Source: Betaproteobacteria bacterium
GTDB taxonomy: Bacteria > Pseudomonadota > Gammaproteobacteria > Burkholderiales > Casimicrobiaceae
NCBI GenBank assembly: GCA_016717855.1
Contig: JADKEV010000044.1
Coordinates: 1 to 38,831 of the forward strand
DNA: 38,831 nt
Direction: 5' to 3'
This document shows positions 1 to 9,276 of the stretch, in pieces. Numbering within the stretch: position 1 is the first letter of the stretch; every line of letters starts with the position of its first letter. Under the pieces are notes generated by a model, which was given only the letters and a program-made list of their open reading frames with translations, did not search any database and was not told where the DNA came from. The translations under genes were made by a program, and so were the position numbers.

Positions 1-1
1 A

Positions 2-1151
2 ACGGTGCAGACCACCGCCGCATCGGGATCGGGCAGCGTGTTCAATGTCGCTGCTCCTCAGGCCAACATCCTTACGGCCGTGGACACTCTCGGAGACGTG
101 GGTCAGTACGCCTCCATCACCGTAGCGCCCGACGGCCTGCCCGTGATGTCGTACTCCGACGCGACCAACGGCGATCTGAAGGTGGCCAAGTGCGGCAACG
201 CGGCCTGTTCGTCCGGTAACACGCTCACCGCAGTCGACACGCCGGGATTGGTCGGGCGGTACAGCTCGATCGCCATCGGCGCAGACGGCCTGCCCGTCAT
301 TTCGTACGACGACCAGTCCAACGGCACCGTGAAGGTCGCCAAGTGCGGCAACGCTGCCTGCTCATTGGCCAACACCCTTACTACCGTGGCCAGCACCGGG
401 AGGCGCGAACTGGTACACCTCCATCGCTATCGGTGCGGACGGCTTGCCGGTGATTTCGTACCGCGACAGCAGCGTCGGTTACCTCAAGTTGGTCCATTGC
501 GGCAACGCTGCCTGCTCGGCCGGCAATAGCACCGCCACCGTGGACGCGTCGGCGCAAGTGGGCGAATACTCCTCGATTGCCGTAGGTGTGGATGGCCTGC
601 CAGTGATTGCGTACTACGACAACACCAACAGCTATCTGAAGGTGGCCCATTGCGGCGATGCCGCCTGCCTGGTCAGCGCCACCCTCGCAACCGTCGACAT
701 CGCCGGGGTTGTAGGTGAATACACCTCGATTGCGATCGGTGCGGACGGCCTGCCGGTGATCTCGTACCGCGACGCCACGGCCAACGACCTGAAGGTAGCG
801 AAGTGCGGCAACGCCAACTGCTCGGCGGGCAACACGCTCACCGCCGTCGACACCGTCGGGGTCGTGGGCCTGTACACCTCGATTGCCATCGGCGCCGATG
901 GACTGCCGGTGATTTCATACTATGACGGCGGCAACGGCAATCTGAAGGCAGCCAAGTGCGGCAACGCAGCCTGCTCGTCAGGCAACACCCTCATCGCGGT
1001 GGACAGCGTCGGCAACCTGGGACAGTACACATCGATCACCACCGGCGCGGATGGCCTGCCGGTGATTTCATACTACGACGCCAGCAACGGCGACATGAAG
1101 GTAGCCAAGTGCGGCAACGCGTTCTGCTCGCCGTATTTCCGGCGGCGTTGA
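2..1151 (+). CDS. 51-residue tandem-repeat secreted protein, 5' partial and frameshifted
   Basis: The reading frame is open to the left edge, so the start and any signal peptide lie outside the window. The protein consists of about seven copies of a 51-residue unit containing IGADGLPVISYYD and KVAKCGNAACS. The codon for the repeat cysteine recurs at 191, 344, 498, 651, 804, 957 and 1110. Every interval is 153 bp except 344-498, which is 154 bp. That one extra base, near 398-402, moves the frame, and the second half continues in another frame to a TGA at 1149-1151. The repeat pattern resembles secreted beta-propeller-like proteins, but I do not recognise the family. The intact repeats on both sides point to a recent mutation or a sequencing error, not old decay. 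The gene ends about 100 bp before a terminator that may serve both strands. Confidence 0.75.
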
Positions 1152-1246
1152 GTCGCCACTACCTGGCGCTGGAAGCGTCGCTCCGCAACTCCCGTCCCCA
1201 AAGCAGAAACATCCGGGCATTGGGCTGCACGGGCTGCGCTCGCTTG

Positions 1247-1272
1247 AAAAAAGAATCCCCTCCGCAGAGGGG
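1247..1272 (-). terminator. Rho-independent terminator
   Basis: On the minus strand a 6-bp GC stem (CCCCTC/GAGGGG) closes a TGCG tetraloop and is followed by ATTCTTTTTT. It would end transcription of the small secreted gene at 1347-1733. On the plus strand the same stem is followed only by TTTGGGT, so it may also weakly terminate the repeat-protein gene. Confidence 0.7.
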
Positions 1273-1291
1273 TTTGGGTAAAATCGCGGAA

Positions 1292-1330
1292 GGCGGATCC
1301 GGAGACTCTGCCCAGCTGTCCGGATCCGCC
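1292..1330. repeat. 12-bp perfect inverted repeat
   Basis: The arms GGCGGATCCGGA (1292-1303) and TCCGGATCCGCC (1319-1330) are exact reverse complements around a 15-base loop. No T-tract follows on either strand, so it is not a standard terminator. It lies between the small secreted gene and its terminator and could be an RNA 3' stabilising hairpin or a protein-binding site. Confidence 0.7.
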
Positions 1331-1346
1331 CGCGGCAGTGCTTACG

Positions 1347-1733
1347 TCATTTCAGGTCAACGGTATAAAGCCGGACCTCGGTCTTTCCTACGTTCTTTGA
1401 ACTTGAATGCGGGGTCGCGGCAAAGTACTGCGCCCCCCGGCTTTGAATTGAATCTTATCGCTCGTGCCATCGGCGTAGGTGCCATCAGTGTCCCGCCCTT
1501 TAAGGCAAGGATGACACGAGCAGGCCGCTCGACGGTCGCGCTTTCATCGCCAGGTTTGTATAGGAGCTCCACTATCCGCACCTTTTTCGTTTTCAAAAAC
1601 CTCCTCTGGGTGGCCTTCCCTTGTCCGCTTTCGCCGCTTTCGCTGCGCTCGCCTTATCCTGCGCCATTACCGGTTGCGCCACAAGTCCAGCCGCCACGAA
1701 GGCAGCGACCAGAACGCCGATCAAGAAACGCAT
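1347..1733 (-). pseudogene. Small secreted cupin-like protein, multiply frameshifted
   Basis: The minus strand starts with ATG at 1733 and a good signal peptide (MRFLIGVLVAAFVAAGLVAQ, then PVMAQ), followed by an Ala/Lys-rich linker. Homology-like text then continues only by switching frame: EEVFENEK, then VRIVELLYKPGDESATVERP, then TYADGTSDKIQFKAGG, then YFAATP and KNVGKTEVRLYTVDLK to a TGA at 1347-1349. Each switch fits a single-base insertion. The segments in order resemble a small Burkholderiales periplasmic or secreted beta-barrel (cupin-like) family that I recall from memory. The role is unknown. Several shifts within about 300 bp suggest real decay, although the signal peptide and codon pattern are well preserved. 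Confidence 0.6.
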
Positions 1734-2062
1734 CAAACGTGTCACAACCAAACCCCCTTCCCAATCCTCAAAGTTGACTTAGAAAAACGCCCGGCCGCAG
1801 GAAACGCAGTCGGCACCCGAGCAGCGTACCGTACTGGCCCTTGGTTGATCGTGCGGTGCCGCACATTTGGGTGAAACATAATTTTGGTTTCCCGCAGCGG
1901 TGGCCCGCAATGGAGCAAAGCGAAAGGCTGTATCGGGTCACAAGCGGGAGCTCGCTTACTCGAAACGCGCCGTGCAAGGCGCGTGGTTTGGGACTAGACT
2001 GACTGCATCCTCGTTCGATACGCACTTGCGTCCAGATCGGCTGCAGACTCGGAGGCGCGTTA
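1734..2062. other. Intergenic region upstream of nfeD
   Basis: This 329-bp stretch has no convincing gene. The open frames here have no family-like motifs and poor starts. It must carry the promoters for the minus-strand secreted gene and for nfeD, but I cannot point to a clear -35/-10 pair. A GGAGG ribosome-binding site at 2051-2055 belongs to nfeD. Confidence 0.5.
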
Positions 2063-3430
2063 ATGCGGGCAGTCGCGCTGTTATTGATCTTCTGGTCATC
2101 ACTGGCTGTAGCGCAGCCGGCCGCCCCCGTTGTGCTCCTCACCCAGACCGGGGCGATCGGCCCCGCCAATGCCGACTACCTGCAACGCGGCCTGGAAAAG
2201 GCGGCTGAACTCGCTGCGCAACTCGTCGTAATCAAGATCGATACCCCGGGCGGCCTCGACCTTTCGATGCGCTCGATCGTGAAGGCCATACTCGCCTCGC
2301 CGATACCGGTTGCCACCTATGTCGCGCCGGACGGCGCGTGCGCGGCGAGCGCGGGTACCTACATCCTGTACGCGAGCCACATCGCCGCGATGGCGCCGGC
2401 CACCAACCTGGGCGCGGCAACGCCCGTGGCCATCGGCCCCGAAACCGGAGCGCGCGAGCCTGCCGCCGCGAAGGACAAGTCCGAGAAGAGCGACCAGCAC
2501 TCACCTGATGCGCCACCCACCGCGGAAACGATGACCCGCAAGCAGACTAACGATGCGGCAGCCTACATCCGCGGACTCGCGCAGTTGCGCGGCCGCAATG
2601 TCGACTGGGCCGACAAGGCGGTGCACGAGTCGGTCAGCCTGTCGGCGCAGGAGGCGCTCGAACAGAAGGTCATCGATCTCGTCGCCGCCGATGTTCCGCA
2701 GTTGCTCAAGCGGCTCGACGGCCGCAAGGTCCCGGTGCTCGGCCAGGAACGACGGCTCGCCACCGGCAATGCAGCAGTCGTCGACTACCGTCCCGACTGG
2801 CGCACGCGCCTGCTCGCCGCCATCACCGATCCCGGCATCGCGTATTTCCTGCTCATGATCGGTTTCTATGGGCTGCTGCTGGAGTTCTACATGCCGGGTC
2901 TCGTGGCCCCGGGTGTCATCGGCGGCATCTGCCTGCTGCTCGCGCTGTTCGCACTGCAGATGCTGCCGGTCAGCCACACCGGTCTCGCGCTGATCGTGCT
3001 CGGCGTGAGCCTGTTCGCGGTGGAGCATTTCGTGCCGGGCTTCGGCATCCTTGGCTTCGGCGGCATCATTGCCTTCGTGATCGGCTCTATCATGCTCATC
3101 GATACCGACGTACCCGGATACCGCATCCCCTGGCAGCTGATCGCCGCGGTGGCGGCCGCGGGCGCGGCGTTCCTGGCGGCCATCGTCGGCTTCGCACTGC
3201 GCGCGCGCCGGCAGCCGGTCGTGAGCGGCCACGAGCAGATGATAGGCAGGACTGGCGAAATCATCGAAAGCCGCGACGGCGACGGCGCCGCGTTCGCGCG
3301 CATACAGGGCGAAACATGGAAGGTCCGCGCGGGCATCCCGCTCAGGCGCGGGCAGCAAGTGCTGGTGACCGGCATCGATGGCCTGATGCTCACCGTCGAG
3401 TCCGCATCCAACCAGGGAGACGCAAGATGA
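2063..3430 (+). CDS. nfeD: NfeD-family membrane serine protease (ClpP-class domain plus NfeD domain)
   Basis: The 455-residue protein has a signal peptide (about 1-18), a ClpP/crotonase-fold protease domain (about 22-220), several membrane segments (about 260-375) and a C-terminal OB-fold NfeD domain (about 385-450). The protease domain keeps the expected parts: IDTPGG near 59-64, the nucleophile serine in CAASAGTYI (Ser96), and the general-base lysine before QTNDAAAYI (Lys160). This is the Ser-Lys dyad known for stomatin-operon partner proteases. A low-complexity acidic/Pro loop (about 126-155) lies between the two catalytic residues, as is common in the long form of the family. The ATG at 2063 has GGAGG eight bases upstream. 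The stop overlaps the stomatin start (ATGA), so the two are translationally coupled. The likely role is membrane quality control with its stomatin partner. Confidence 0.92.
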   Translation: MRAVALLLIFWSSLAVAQPAAPVVLLTQTGAIGPANADYLQRGLEKAAELAAQLVVIKIDTPGGLDLSMRSIVKAILASPIPVATYVAPDGACAASAGTYILYASHIAAMAPATNLGAATPVAIGPETGAREPAAAKDKSEKSDQHSPDAPPTAETMTRKQTNDAAAYIRGLAQLRGRNVDWADKAVHESVSLSAQEALEQKVIDLVAADVPQLLKRLDGRKVPVLGQERRLATGNAAVVDYRPDWRTRLLAAITDPGIAYFLLMIGFYGLLLEFYMPGLVAPGVIGGICLLLALFALQMLPVSHTGLALIVLGVSLFAVEHFVPGFGILGFGGIIAFVIGSIMLIDTDVPGYRIPWQLIAAVAAAGAAFLAAIVGFALRARRQPVVSGHEQMIGRTGEIIESRDGDGAAFARIQGETWKVRAGIPLRRGQQVLVTGIDGLMLTVESASNQGDAR

Positions 3431-4194
3431 ATACGATGATAGGCGCGGCCGTAGTTGTGCTGCTCGTAGTGGCTTTCCTGATTCGGGCCATCCGCATCTT
3501 CCGCGAATACGAGCGCGGCGTCGTCTTCACGCTGGGGCGGTTCTGGCAGGTCAAGGGGCCGGGGCTGGTGATCGTCGTCCCAGTCGTCCAGCAGGCGGTG
3601 CGGGTGGACCTGCGCACCGTGGTCCTGGAAGTGCCGACGCAGGACGTGATCTCGCGCGACAACGTGTCGGTGAAGGTCAGTGCGGTCGTGTACCTGCGCG
3701 TCATCGATCCGCAGAAGGCGATCATCCAGGTCGTCGACTACCTGAACGCCACGAGCCAGCTCGCGCAGACCATGCTGCGCTCGGTGCTGGGCAAGCACCT
3801 GCTCGACGACATGCTGGCCGAACGCGAGAAGCTGAACCTCGACATCCAGCAGGCACTCGATGCGCAGACCGACTCGTGGGGAATCAAAGTCTCCAATGTG
3901 GAGATCAAGCAGGTTGACCTCACCGAATCGATGATCCGGGCGATCGCACGGCAGGCCGAGGCGGAACGCGAGCGGCGCGCCAAGGTGATCCACGCCGAGG
4001 GCGAACTGCAGGCGTCGGAAAAGCTGTTCCAGGCGGCGAAGATCCTCGCCCAGGAACCGCAGGCCATCCAGCTGCGCTACCTGGAAACGCTGACCGTGAT
4101 CGGCGCCGACAAGAACTCGACCATCGTGTTCCCGCTCCCCATGGATCTGTTGACGCCATTCATGGAGGCGGCCAGGCGCAAGGCCGCAGGCTAA
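3427..4194 (+). CDS. Stomatin/prohibitin-like SPFH membrane protein
   Basis: This 255-residue protein has one N-terminal membrane segment (about 4-22) followed by an SPFH domain starting at REYERGVVFTLGRFW and running to about residue 190. A charged helical stretch rich in Glu, Arg and Ala (AEAERERRAKVIHAEGE) and a C-terminal oligomerisation region follow. The length and order match bacterial slipin/stomatin proteins, which form ring-like membrane scaffolds. The longer in-frame opening upstream lies inside nfeD. The ATG at 3427 gives the typical 4-bp ATGA overlap and is preferred. The NfeD protease encoded just upstream is the known partner, and C-terminal stomatin peptides are substrates in characterised archaeal homologues. 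Confidence 0.92.
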   Translation: MNTMIGAAVVVLLVVAFLIRAIRIFREYERGVVFTLGRFWQVKGPGLVIVVPVVQQAVRVDLRTVVLEVPTQDVISRDNVSVKVSAVVYLRVIDPQKAIIQVVDYLNATSQLAQTMLRSVLGKHLLDDMLAEREKLNLDIQQALDAQTDSWGIKVSNVEIKQVDLTESMIRAIARQAEAERERRAKVIHAEGELQASEKLFQAAKILAQEPQAIQLRYLETLTVIGADKNSTIVFPLPMDLLTPFMEAARRKAAG

Positions 4195-4445
4195 CCTCTC
4201 CCGCGCCGGGGCAAGGGTGCGCCATAGCCGACATTGATGCTCCACGACGGAACCGGGCGACGTCGGGAGAAGATCCGACTCCTTACGGCCCACTCGGCCT
4301 GCCGGAGACTCGCCCGCTAGCGGTGTAGTACAGTCCGGATTGCATAGCCCGATCGCCCCTGGACCGAAACCTGGCGAGTCACACAAGATCGACGCGGTAC
4401 AACTCAGGATTGCCGCGCGCCAAGACGAGTCCATCGAGGGGTGTC

Positions 4446-6764
4446 ATGAGAGCCATCGTTCTAATGCTGGCCGCGGCGTTGTGCTGCGGCAGCGTCCACG
4501 CGGCGGTGCCGCGCCAGATCAACTACCAGGGATACCTGACCAGCCCGGGCGGCGCGCCGGTCAACGCCACGGTGCAGATGGTCTTGAAGCTGTATGACGT
4601 TGCCGCGGCCGGGACGGCGCTGCACAGCGAGACGCAGTCGGTGGTGGTGGCCAACGGTGTGTTCAACGTCCTGCTCGGGGCGCAGCCGGCAAATCTGCTG
4701 GTGCTGCCCTTCGATGTTCCGTACTGGCTGGGCGTGAAAGTCGAGGCGGATGCGGAGATGGCGCCACGGCAGCCGGTGGCGGCAAACGCGTACGCGATCC
4801 GCGCCGCGAGCACCGAGGCCCTGGCGCCGACGGCGGCGGTACCTGGGGCACAACTCGCCAATGCTTCGGTCACCGCGGCCAAGCTCGCGAGCAACGGTTG
4901 CAGCGGCGGGCAGATCCTCAAGTACAACGGCAGTGCCTGGGCCTGCGCAGCCGACGACAGTGGCGGCGTGGCGGGCGGTCTGTCCGGGCAGGTGCTCGTG
5001 GGCACCGGCGGCACGCCTGCGTGGAGTGATTCCGCAACGCTCAATGGCAACCTCGTGCTGGCGAATCCATCGACCGCGACCACGGGCAACATCATGAAAG
5101 GCAGCAGCCGCTTCATCCACGGCGTCGGTTTCGCCAACACGTTCATCGGCGAAGATTCCGGCAACCTCACGATCACCGGCAGCTCAAACACTGTCGCCGG
5201 CGCCAACGCGCTGGGCAGCCTCACCAGCGGCGGCTCGAACACTGCCAGTGGCTACTTCGCGCTTTTCGGCAACACCAGCGGCAGTTACAACATCGCCCTT
5301 GGTACCGGCGCTGGCGGTGGCCTCACCACCGGCGACTTCAACATCGACATCGGTAACGCGGGTGTGGCGGGTGAAAGCGCCACGATACGCCTTGGCGGCT
5401 CAAGCCAGACGCGGACCTTCGTTGCCGGCATCCGCGGCGTTACGCCCGGCAACGCTGATGCCTTGCCAGTGGTCATCGACAGCAATGGGCAACTGGGTAC
5501 GGGAGCAGCGGGCACCGTGCCCGGCACCTTCCAGTGGCAGGTAGTGGCCGGCACGTCGCAGCAGGCGCAATCGAACACCGGCTACGTTGCGAACAATGCC
5601 GCGCAGGTGACCGTCACGCTGCCGACGGCGCCGAACGTGGGCGACACGGTGCGCGTGTCTGGCGCCGGCGGTGGTGGCTGGAAGATTGCGCAGAACGCGC
5701 TGCAGTCGGTCAGCGGGTCGTACTTCGGCCTCGCCTTCGTCGACCAATGGGTGCCGCGCGATAGCGTCAGAGGGTGGAGCTCAATGGCTTCGTCTGCGGA
5801 TGGCAGCAAGCTCGTTGCAGCGGTTTCCGGCCCGGGTGGCCTCCTGTACACGTCGATCGATTACGGCGCGAGCTGGGCCCCGCGCGAAAGCGTCAGGAAC
5901 TGGCTGTCCGTAGCCTCGTCAGCCGACGGCAGCAACCTGGTCGCGGTCGCCTACTTCGACCACCCGTACACCTCGATCGACTCGGGCGTCACCTGGACGC
6001 AGCGCGACGCCGCCAACGCCAGATACTGGAGTTCAGTTGCCTCGTCCTCCGATGGCAGCAAGCTGGTCGCGGCAGAAGGCAGCAACGGTTTCGTCTACAC
6101 ATCGATCGATTTCGGTGCGAACTGGACGCAGCGCGCCAGCAGCGGCGGCAGGCTGTGGCAATCGGTCGCCTCTTCGGCGGATGGCAGCAAGTTGGTCGCC
6201 GTGGCCTACAACGACAACCTATATACGTCGTCCGACTCGGGCGTCACGTGGACGGCGCGCGACAGCATCAGATACTGGAAGGCGGTGGCGTCCTCCGCCG
6301 ACGGCAGCAAACTGGTCGCAGCGGCGGAGGGTGCCGGTGGGCAGCTTTTCACCTCGACCGACTCGGGCGCGACCTGGACGCCGCGTGAGAGCAGCAGAAA
6401 CTGGGTATCCCTGGCGTCCTCGACCGATGGCAGCAGGTTGGTGGCTGCGGCTGGGAACGCGCAGATATATACATCGTCCGACTTTGGCGTGGCCTGGACG
6501 GCACGCGAGACCAGCCGCCAGTGGGCGGCGGTCGCATCATCGGCCGACGGTACCCGGGTGGTTGCCGCCGCGACGGGGATTGGCCCAGGTGGCGGTGGCC
6601 TGATCTACACCTCCGTACCGGTCGTGAACTCCCTTGCCGCCAGCACGACCGCGGGCGCAACCGGCTATCTGACCGGCGCCCAGCGCGCCGCCATCGAACT
6701 GCAATACATCGGCGGCGGCCAGTTCATTTCGCTCAGCTATGTGGGAACGATTGGCAGTCATTGA
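4446..6764 (+). CDS. Large secreted repeat protein with Ycf48/BNR-like C-terminal propeller
   Basis: The 772-residue protein starts at ATG 4446, preceded by GAGGG, with a clear signal peptide (residues 1-19, ending VHA). The N-terminal domain begins RQINYQGYLTSPGG, a beta-rich module common in secreted environmental bacterial proteins. Next comes a short tail-fibre-like segment (VTAAKLASNGCSGGQILKYN), then Gly/Ser/Asn-rich repeats (about 220-300, such as GSSNTVAGANALGS) like those in beta-roll or trimeric adhesin heads. From about residue 440 to 730 there are seven propeller repeats of roughly 42-46 residues, each with W..VASSADGSKLVAA and YTS.DSG..WT, resembling BNR/Ycf48 blades. A TTAGATGYLTGAQRAAIELQ tail closes the protein. 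It is probably surface-exposed or secreted and adhesin-like. The exact function is unknown. It stands alone, with 251 bp and 508 bp of flanking intergenic DNA. Confidence 0.8.
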   Translation: MRAIVLMLAAALCCGSVHAAVPRQINYQGYLTSPGGAPVNATVQMVLKLYDVAAAGTALHSETQSVVVANGVFNVLLGAQPANLLVLPFDVPYWLGVKVEADAEMAPRQPVAANAYAIRAASTEALAPTAAVPGAQLANASVTAAKLASNGCSGGQILKYNGSAWACAADDSGGVAGGLSGQVLVGTGGTPAWSDSATLNGNLVLANPSTATTGNIMKGSSRFIHGVGFANTFIGEDSGNLTITGSSNTVAGANALGSLTSGGSNTASGYFALFGNTSGSYNIALGTGAGGGLTTGDFNIDIGNAGVAGESATIRLGGSSQTRTFVAGIRGVTPGNADALPVVIDSNGQLGTGAAGTVPGTFQWQVVAGTSQQAQSNTGYVANNAAQVTVTLPTAPNVGDTVRVSGAGGGGWKIAQNALQSVSGSYFGLAFVDQWVPRDSVRGWSSMASSADGSKLVAAVSGPGGLLYTSIDYGASWAPRESVRNWLSVASSADGSNLVAVAYFDHPYTSIDSGVTWTQRDAANARYWSSVASSSDGSKLVAAEGSNGFVYTSIDFGANWTQRASSGGRLWQSVASSADGSKLVAVAYNDNLYTSSDSGVTWTARDSIRYWKAVASSADGSKLVAAAEGAGGQLFTSTDSGATWTPRESSRNWVSLASSTDGSRLVAAAGNAQIYTSSDFGVAWTARETSRQWAAVASSADGTRVVAAATGIGPGGGGLIYTSVPVVNSLAASTTAGATGYLTGAQRAAIELQYIGGGQFISLSYVGTIGSH

Positions 6765-7272
6765 ATGCGCCGGATCGGGTGGAGAATGCGTACCCGCCCG
6801 CCATCGATCTGCGCGACGGGGGCGCGACGCGTAACTGAGTTGTTGCCTTGGAGGTCCGCTCTTAGGCGGCGGGGATCAAAGCGAATCGAGCGCAACGAAT
6901 CGATATGCAGGTCGGCGACCCAAATCGCGTCGTCACCGATTGCAACGCGCTTCGACCGGCCTCCCAATCCCGGTATCTCTTGCCATTCAGCACGGAGTAG
7001 TTCAGAGTCACGACCCGCAGTTTCGATGTGCAACCGGGAATTCCGTCTTGTAGGGGCGACCGCTATGTTGATCATCACGAAGAATCTGTTCGGGCCGTGG
7101 CTTTGCCCACGCCAGGCTGGCGGCAACAGCAACATCAATCCGGCTATCGGTACCTTCTATGGGCCGAATGCGGGCTAGTGGTCTGTTCCCTATTAGTCTT
7201 GGACGCCGCCATCCGAGCCAAAGCCGGCGCGATGGCCGGGAGCCGCCGGCTACGGCCGGCCGAGCTCAAGGC
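6765..7272. other. Intergenic region, possible minus-strand gene remnant
   Basis: No convincing intact gene lies in this 508-bp stretch. On the minus strand around 6900-7060 the frame reads AEWQEIPGLGG and RVAIGDDAIWV, which recalls tectonin/propeller blades and could be a decayed fragment. The frame is short and has no good start. The plus-strand frame over the same bases looks like a shadow. Confidence 0.3.
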
Positions 7273-9039
7273 ATGAGCGCTGACCGCAGGCGGCTGACTC
7301 TCGCACTCCTGCTCTCCCTGCTGGCTCACACGCTGCTGTTGAGCTTGACCTTCGGTGGCCAGACGCTTGGGCTTCCGGGCTTCACCTTCCCTTGGCGAGA
7401 GCGACGGATCGAGGCGCCCGATCTACTAGTCGTGCTCGTGCCGGCGCAGGTCGCCGCTGCGGAGCCGGCGGGACCGTCGGTCAAGGAGCCGCTGCCGCAG
7501 GCATCGATTGGGCAGTCTGTTGCCGCTGGGCCGCGCCCGCCACCATCCGTGTCCTTTGCGCCCACCCTGCGCCGGACGGCAGAAGTGATCGTGCCCAAGG
7601 CCGAGCGGACGGAAGGGGCCAGGCCGGGGGCGCAGGCCGAGCCAGAGCCAGACATGGCGACCGGTGCGGTTCCTGCGAAAGGGCCTTTGCGCACCGAAGG
7701 GTCCGGTGACGCGGCGCCCCCACCAATCCCTGTGCCGGAAGTGATCGCCGTGGAGCGGTCCGACGAGGCCACGTTCGCCGTGCCTCCCCCTACACAGGCG
7801 GCGACGCCTGTCATCGCGGTTGCGCCAAGCGCTTCGAGCCCGGAGACCGTGAAGCCGGCGCCCCCAGATGTCGGCGAGGGTGCGCGGAACCGAGCTGAAC
7901 CGGAAGTGCGGGAGCGAGCCGTTGAAGTGGCCAAGCCCGATCCTCCGGAGCCCGAGGTGGAACCACAGCGGCAGCGACAGGCGGAGCAATTGGAGGCAGC
8001 GCGGGTTGAAGCCGCGCAACGGGAGGCCGCTGGTCAAGAAGCGGCACTCGTTGAGGTCTTGCGAGTGGAGGCTGCGCGACTGGAAACTCAGCGCCAGGAA
8101 GCCGCGCGACTGGCGGCGGCACAGCTGGAGGCGCAGCGACAGGAGGCGCAGCTTCAGGAGACGGCGCGCGTTGAGGCTGCACGACTGGAGGCTCAGCGCC
8201 AGGAGGCCACGCGACTGGCGGCGGCACGGCTGGAGGCGCAGCGACAGGAGGCGCAGCTTCAGGAGACGGCGCGCGTTGAGGCTGCGCGACTGGAAACTCA
8301 GCGCCAGGAAGCCGCGCGACTGGCGGCGGCACGGCTGGAGGCGCAGCGACAGGCGGCGCAGCTTCAGGAGGCGGCGCGCGTTGAGGCTGCGCGACTGGAA
8401 ACTCAGCGCCAGGAAGCCGCGCGACTGGCGGCGGCACAGCTGGAGGCGCAGCGTCAGGAGGTCGCTCGCCAGGAGGCCGCGCAACTGGAGACTGAACACC
8501 AGGAAGCCGTGCGACAGGCAGCAGCACAGAAAGAGGCCGCGCGCATCCTGGAGGAAAAAGACGAGGACGCAAGACGGGAAGCACGGCGTCAGGCCATGGG
8601 ACGTCAGCTCAATGAGGAAGCCGCCCGGCGTGAAGCAGCCTCGGCTGCCGCTCGCTCGCCCTCCACACTACCCCTCTCGTTGAGCACCGCACGTCGGGGC
8701 CGGTTATGGGGGCGTGCCGACCCCAACGTCGAACTCGTCCAGTATGCGGAGGCGTGGGCAAGGAAGATCCAATTCAACACGTCTGTCGACACCGTACGCG
8801 AAGTGGCAAAGCGGCCTCACACCAATGCCATGGTGACGGTGGCCATCCGAAGCGACGGAACCGTGGAGTCAGTGACCTTCGTTGTCTCCAGTGGCGTCGT
8901 AGAAGTCGATGAAGCGATACGGCGCATCGTCCAAGGCAGTGTTCCCTACGAAGCGTTCCCGCCGGGACTGGCCCGCGAGTTCGACGTCATCGAAGTCCGC
9001 CGGACCTGGCATTTCGACACGGCCGTCCGCTTGTACTGA
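7273..9039 (+). CDS. TonB-family energy transducer with long heptad-repeat spacer
   Basis: Starting at ATG 7273 the product has 588 residues. A single N-terminal membrane anchor (LTLALLLSLLAHTLLLSLTF, about 9-28) is followed by a Pro/Ala/Glu-rich periplasmic stretch (about 60-230). A long, charged Gln/Glu/Ala/Arg helical region follows (about 232-455). The C-terminal domain (about 490-588) has the TonB fold features AMVTVAIRSDGTVESVTFVV, VDEAIRRIV and RTWHFD. The layout is that of TonB/TolA proteins, which span the periplasm and pass proton-motive-force energy to outer-membrane receptors. No exbB/exbD lies in the window. The start could also be placed upstream at 7159, but MSADRRR followed directly by the anchor is more natural. 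TolA is the alternative name. The C-terminal domain favours TonB. Confidence 0.8.
   Translation: MSADRRRLTLALLLSLLAHTLLLSLTFGGQTLGLPGFTFPWRERRIEAPDLLVVLVPAQVAAAEPAGPSVKEPLPQASIGQSVAAGPRPPPSVSFAPTLRRTAEVIVPKAERTEGARPGAQAEPEPDMATGAVPAKGPLRTEGSGDAAPPPIPVPEVIAVERSDEATFAVPPPTQAATPVIAVAPSASSPETVKPAPPDVGEGARNRAEPEVRERAVEVAKPDPPEPEVEPQRQRQAEQLEAARVEAAQREAAGQEAALVEVLRVEAARLETQRQEAARLAAAQLEAQRQEAQLQETARVEAARLEAQRQEATRLAAARLEAQRQEAQLQETARVEAARLETQRQEAARLAAARLEAQRQAAQLQEAARVEAARLETQRQEAARLAAAQLEAQRQEVARQEAAQLETEHQEAVRQAAAQKEAARILEEKDEDARREARRQAMGRQLNEEAARREAASAAARSPSTLPLSLSTARRGRLWGRADPNVELVQYAEAWARKIQFNTSVDTVREVAKRPHTNAMVTVAIRSDGTVESVTFVVSSGVVEVDEAIRRIVQGSVPYEAFPPGLAREFDVIEVRRTWHFDTAVRLY
8068..8460 (+). 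repeat. 105-bp tandem repeat (35 codons, five heptads)
   Basis: Units begin at 8068, 8173, 8278 and 8383, exactly 105 bp apart, and the fourth diverges after about 8460. Each encodes 35 residues beginning EAARLETQRQEAARLAAA. Thirty-five residues equal five heptads, so copies can be gained or lost without breaking coiled-coil or helix phase. Confidence 0.85.
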
Positions 9040-9276
9040 TTGAAGAAGGTACGGCGCCAGTTGCTGTCTTGCAGCAAGAGGGGCCAGGCTCCCATGGCAC
9101 TACATCAAGTGTAGACGGGGGACAGTCTTTCCGAGAAGTTGACGATAAGCCCACAAAACTTCAATTGCGTTTAGGTAGGCCCAGGAACACCATTTGACGT
9201 TTGCCTGAATGCCAGATTGCTTGACTACTTGGTGTGACACGCACCGCCGCGTTCTCACCCCCGAGAGGCGACTCCC

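Noticed and set aside
1247..1330. CRISPR-like or IS-end interpretation of the paired hairpins
   Set aside because: There is only one inverted repeat and one terminator, with no direct repeats, spacers or transposase.
2887..4434. Minus-strand open frame of 515 codons over nfeD and stomatin
   Set aside because: Low-complexity His/Arg/Asp text with no family features, opposite two well-supported genes.
9061..9115. Terminator downstream of the TonB-like gene
   Set aside because: Small hairpins (TTGCTG/CAGCAA and CTACA/TGTAG) are present but no T-tract follows, so I did not call a terminator.
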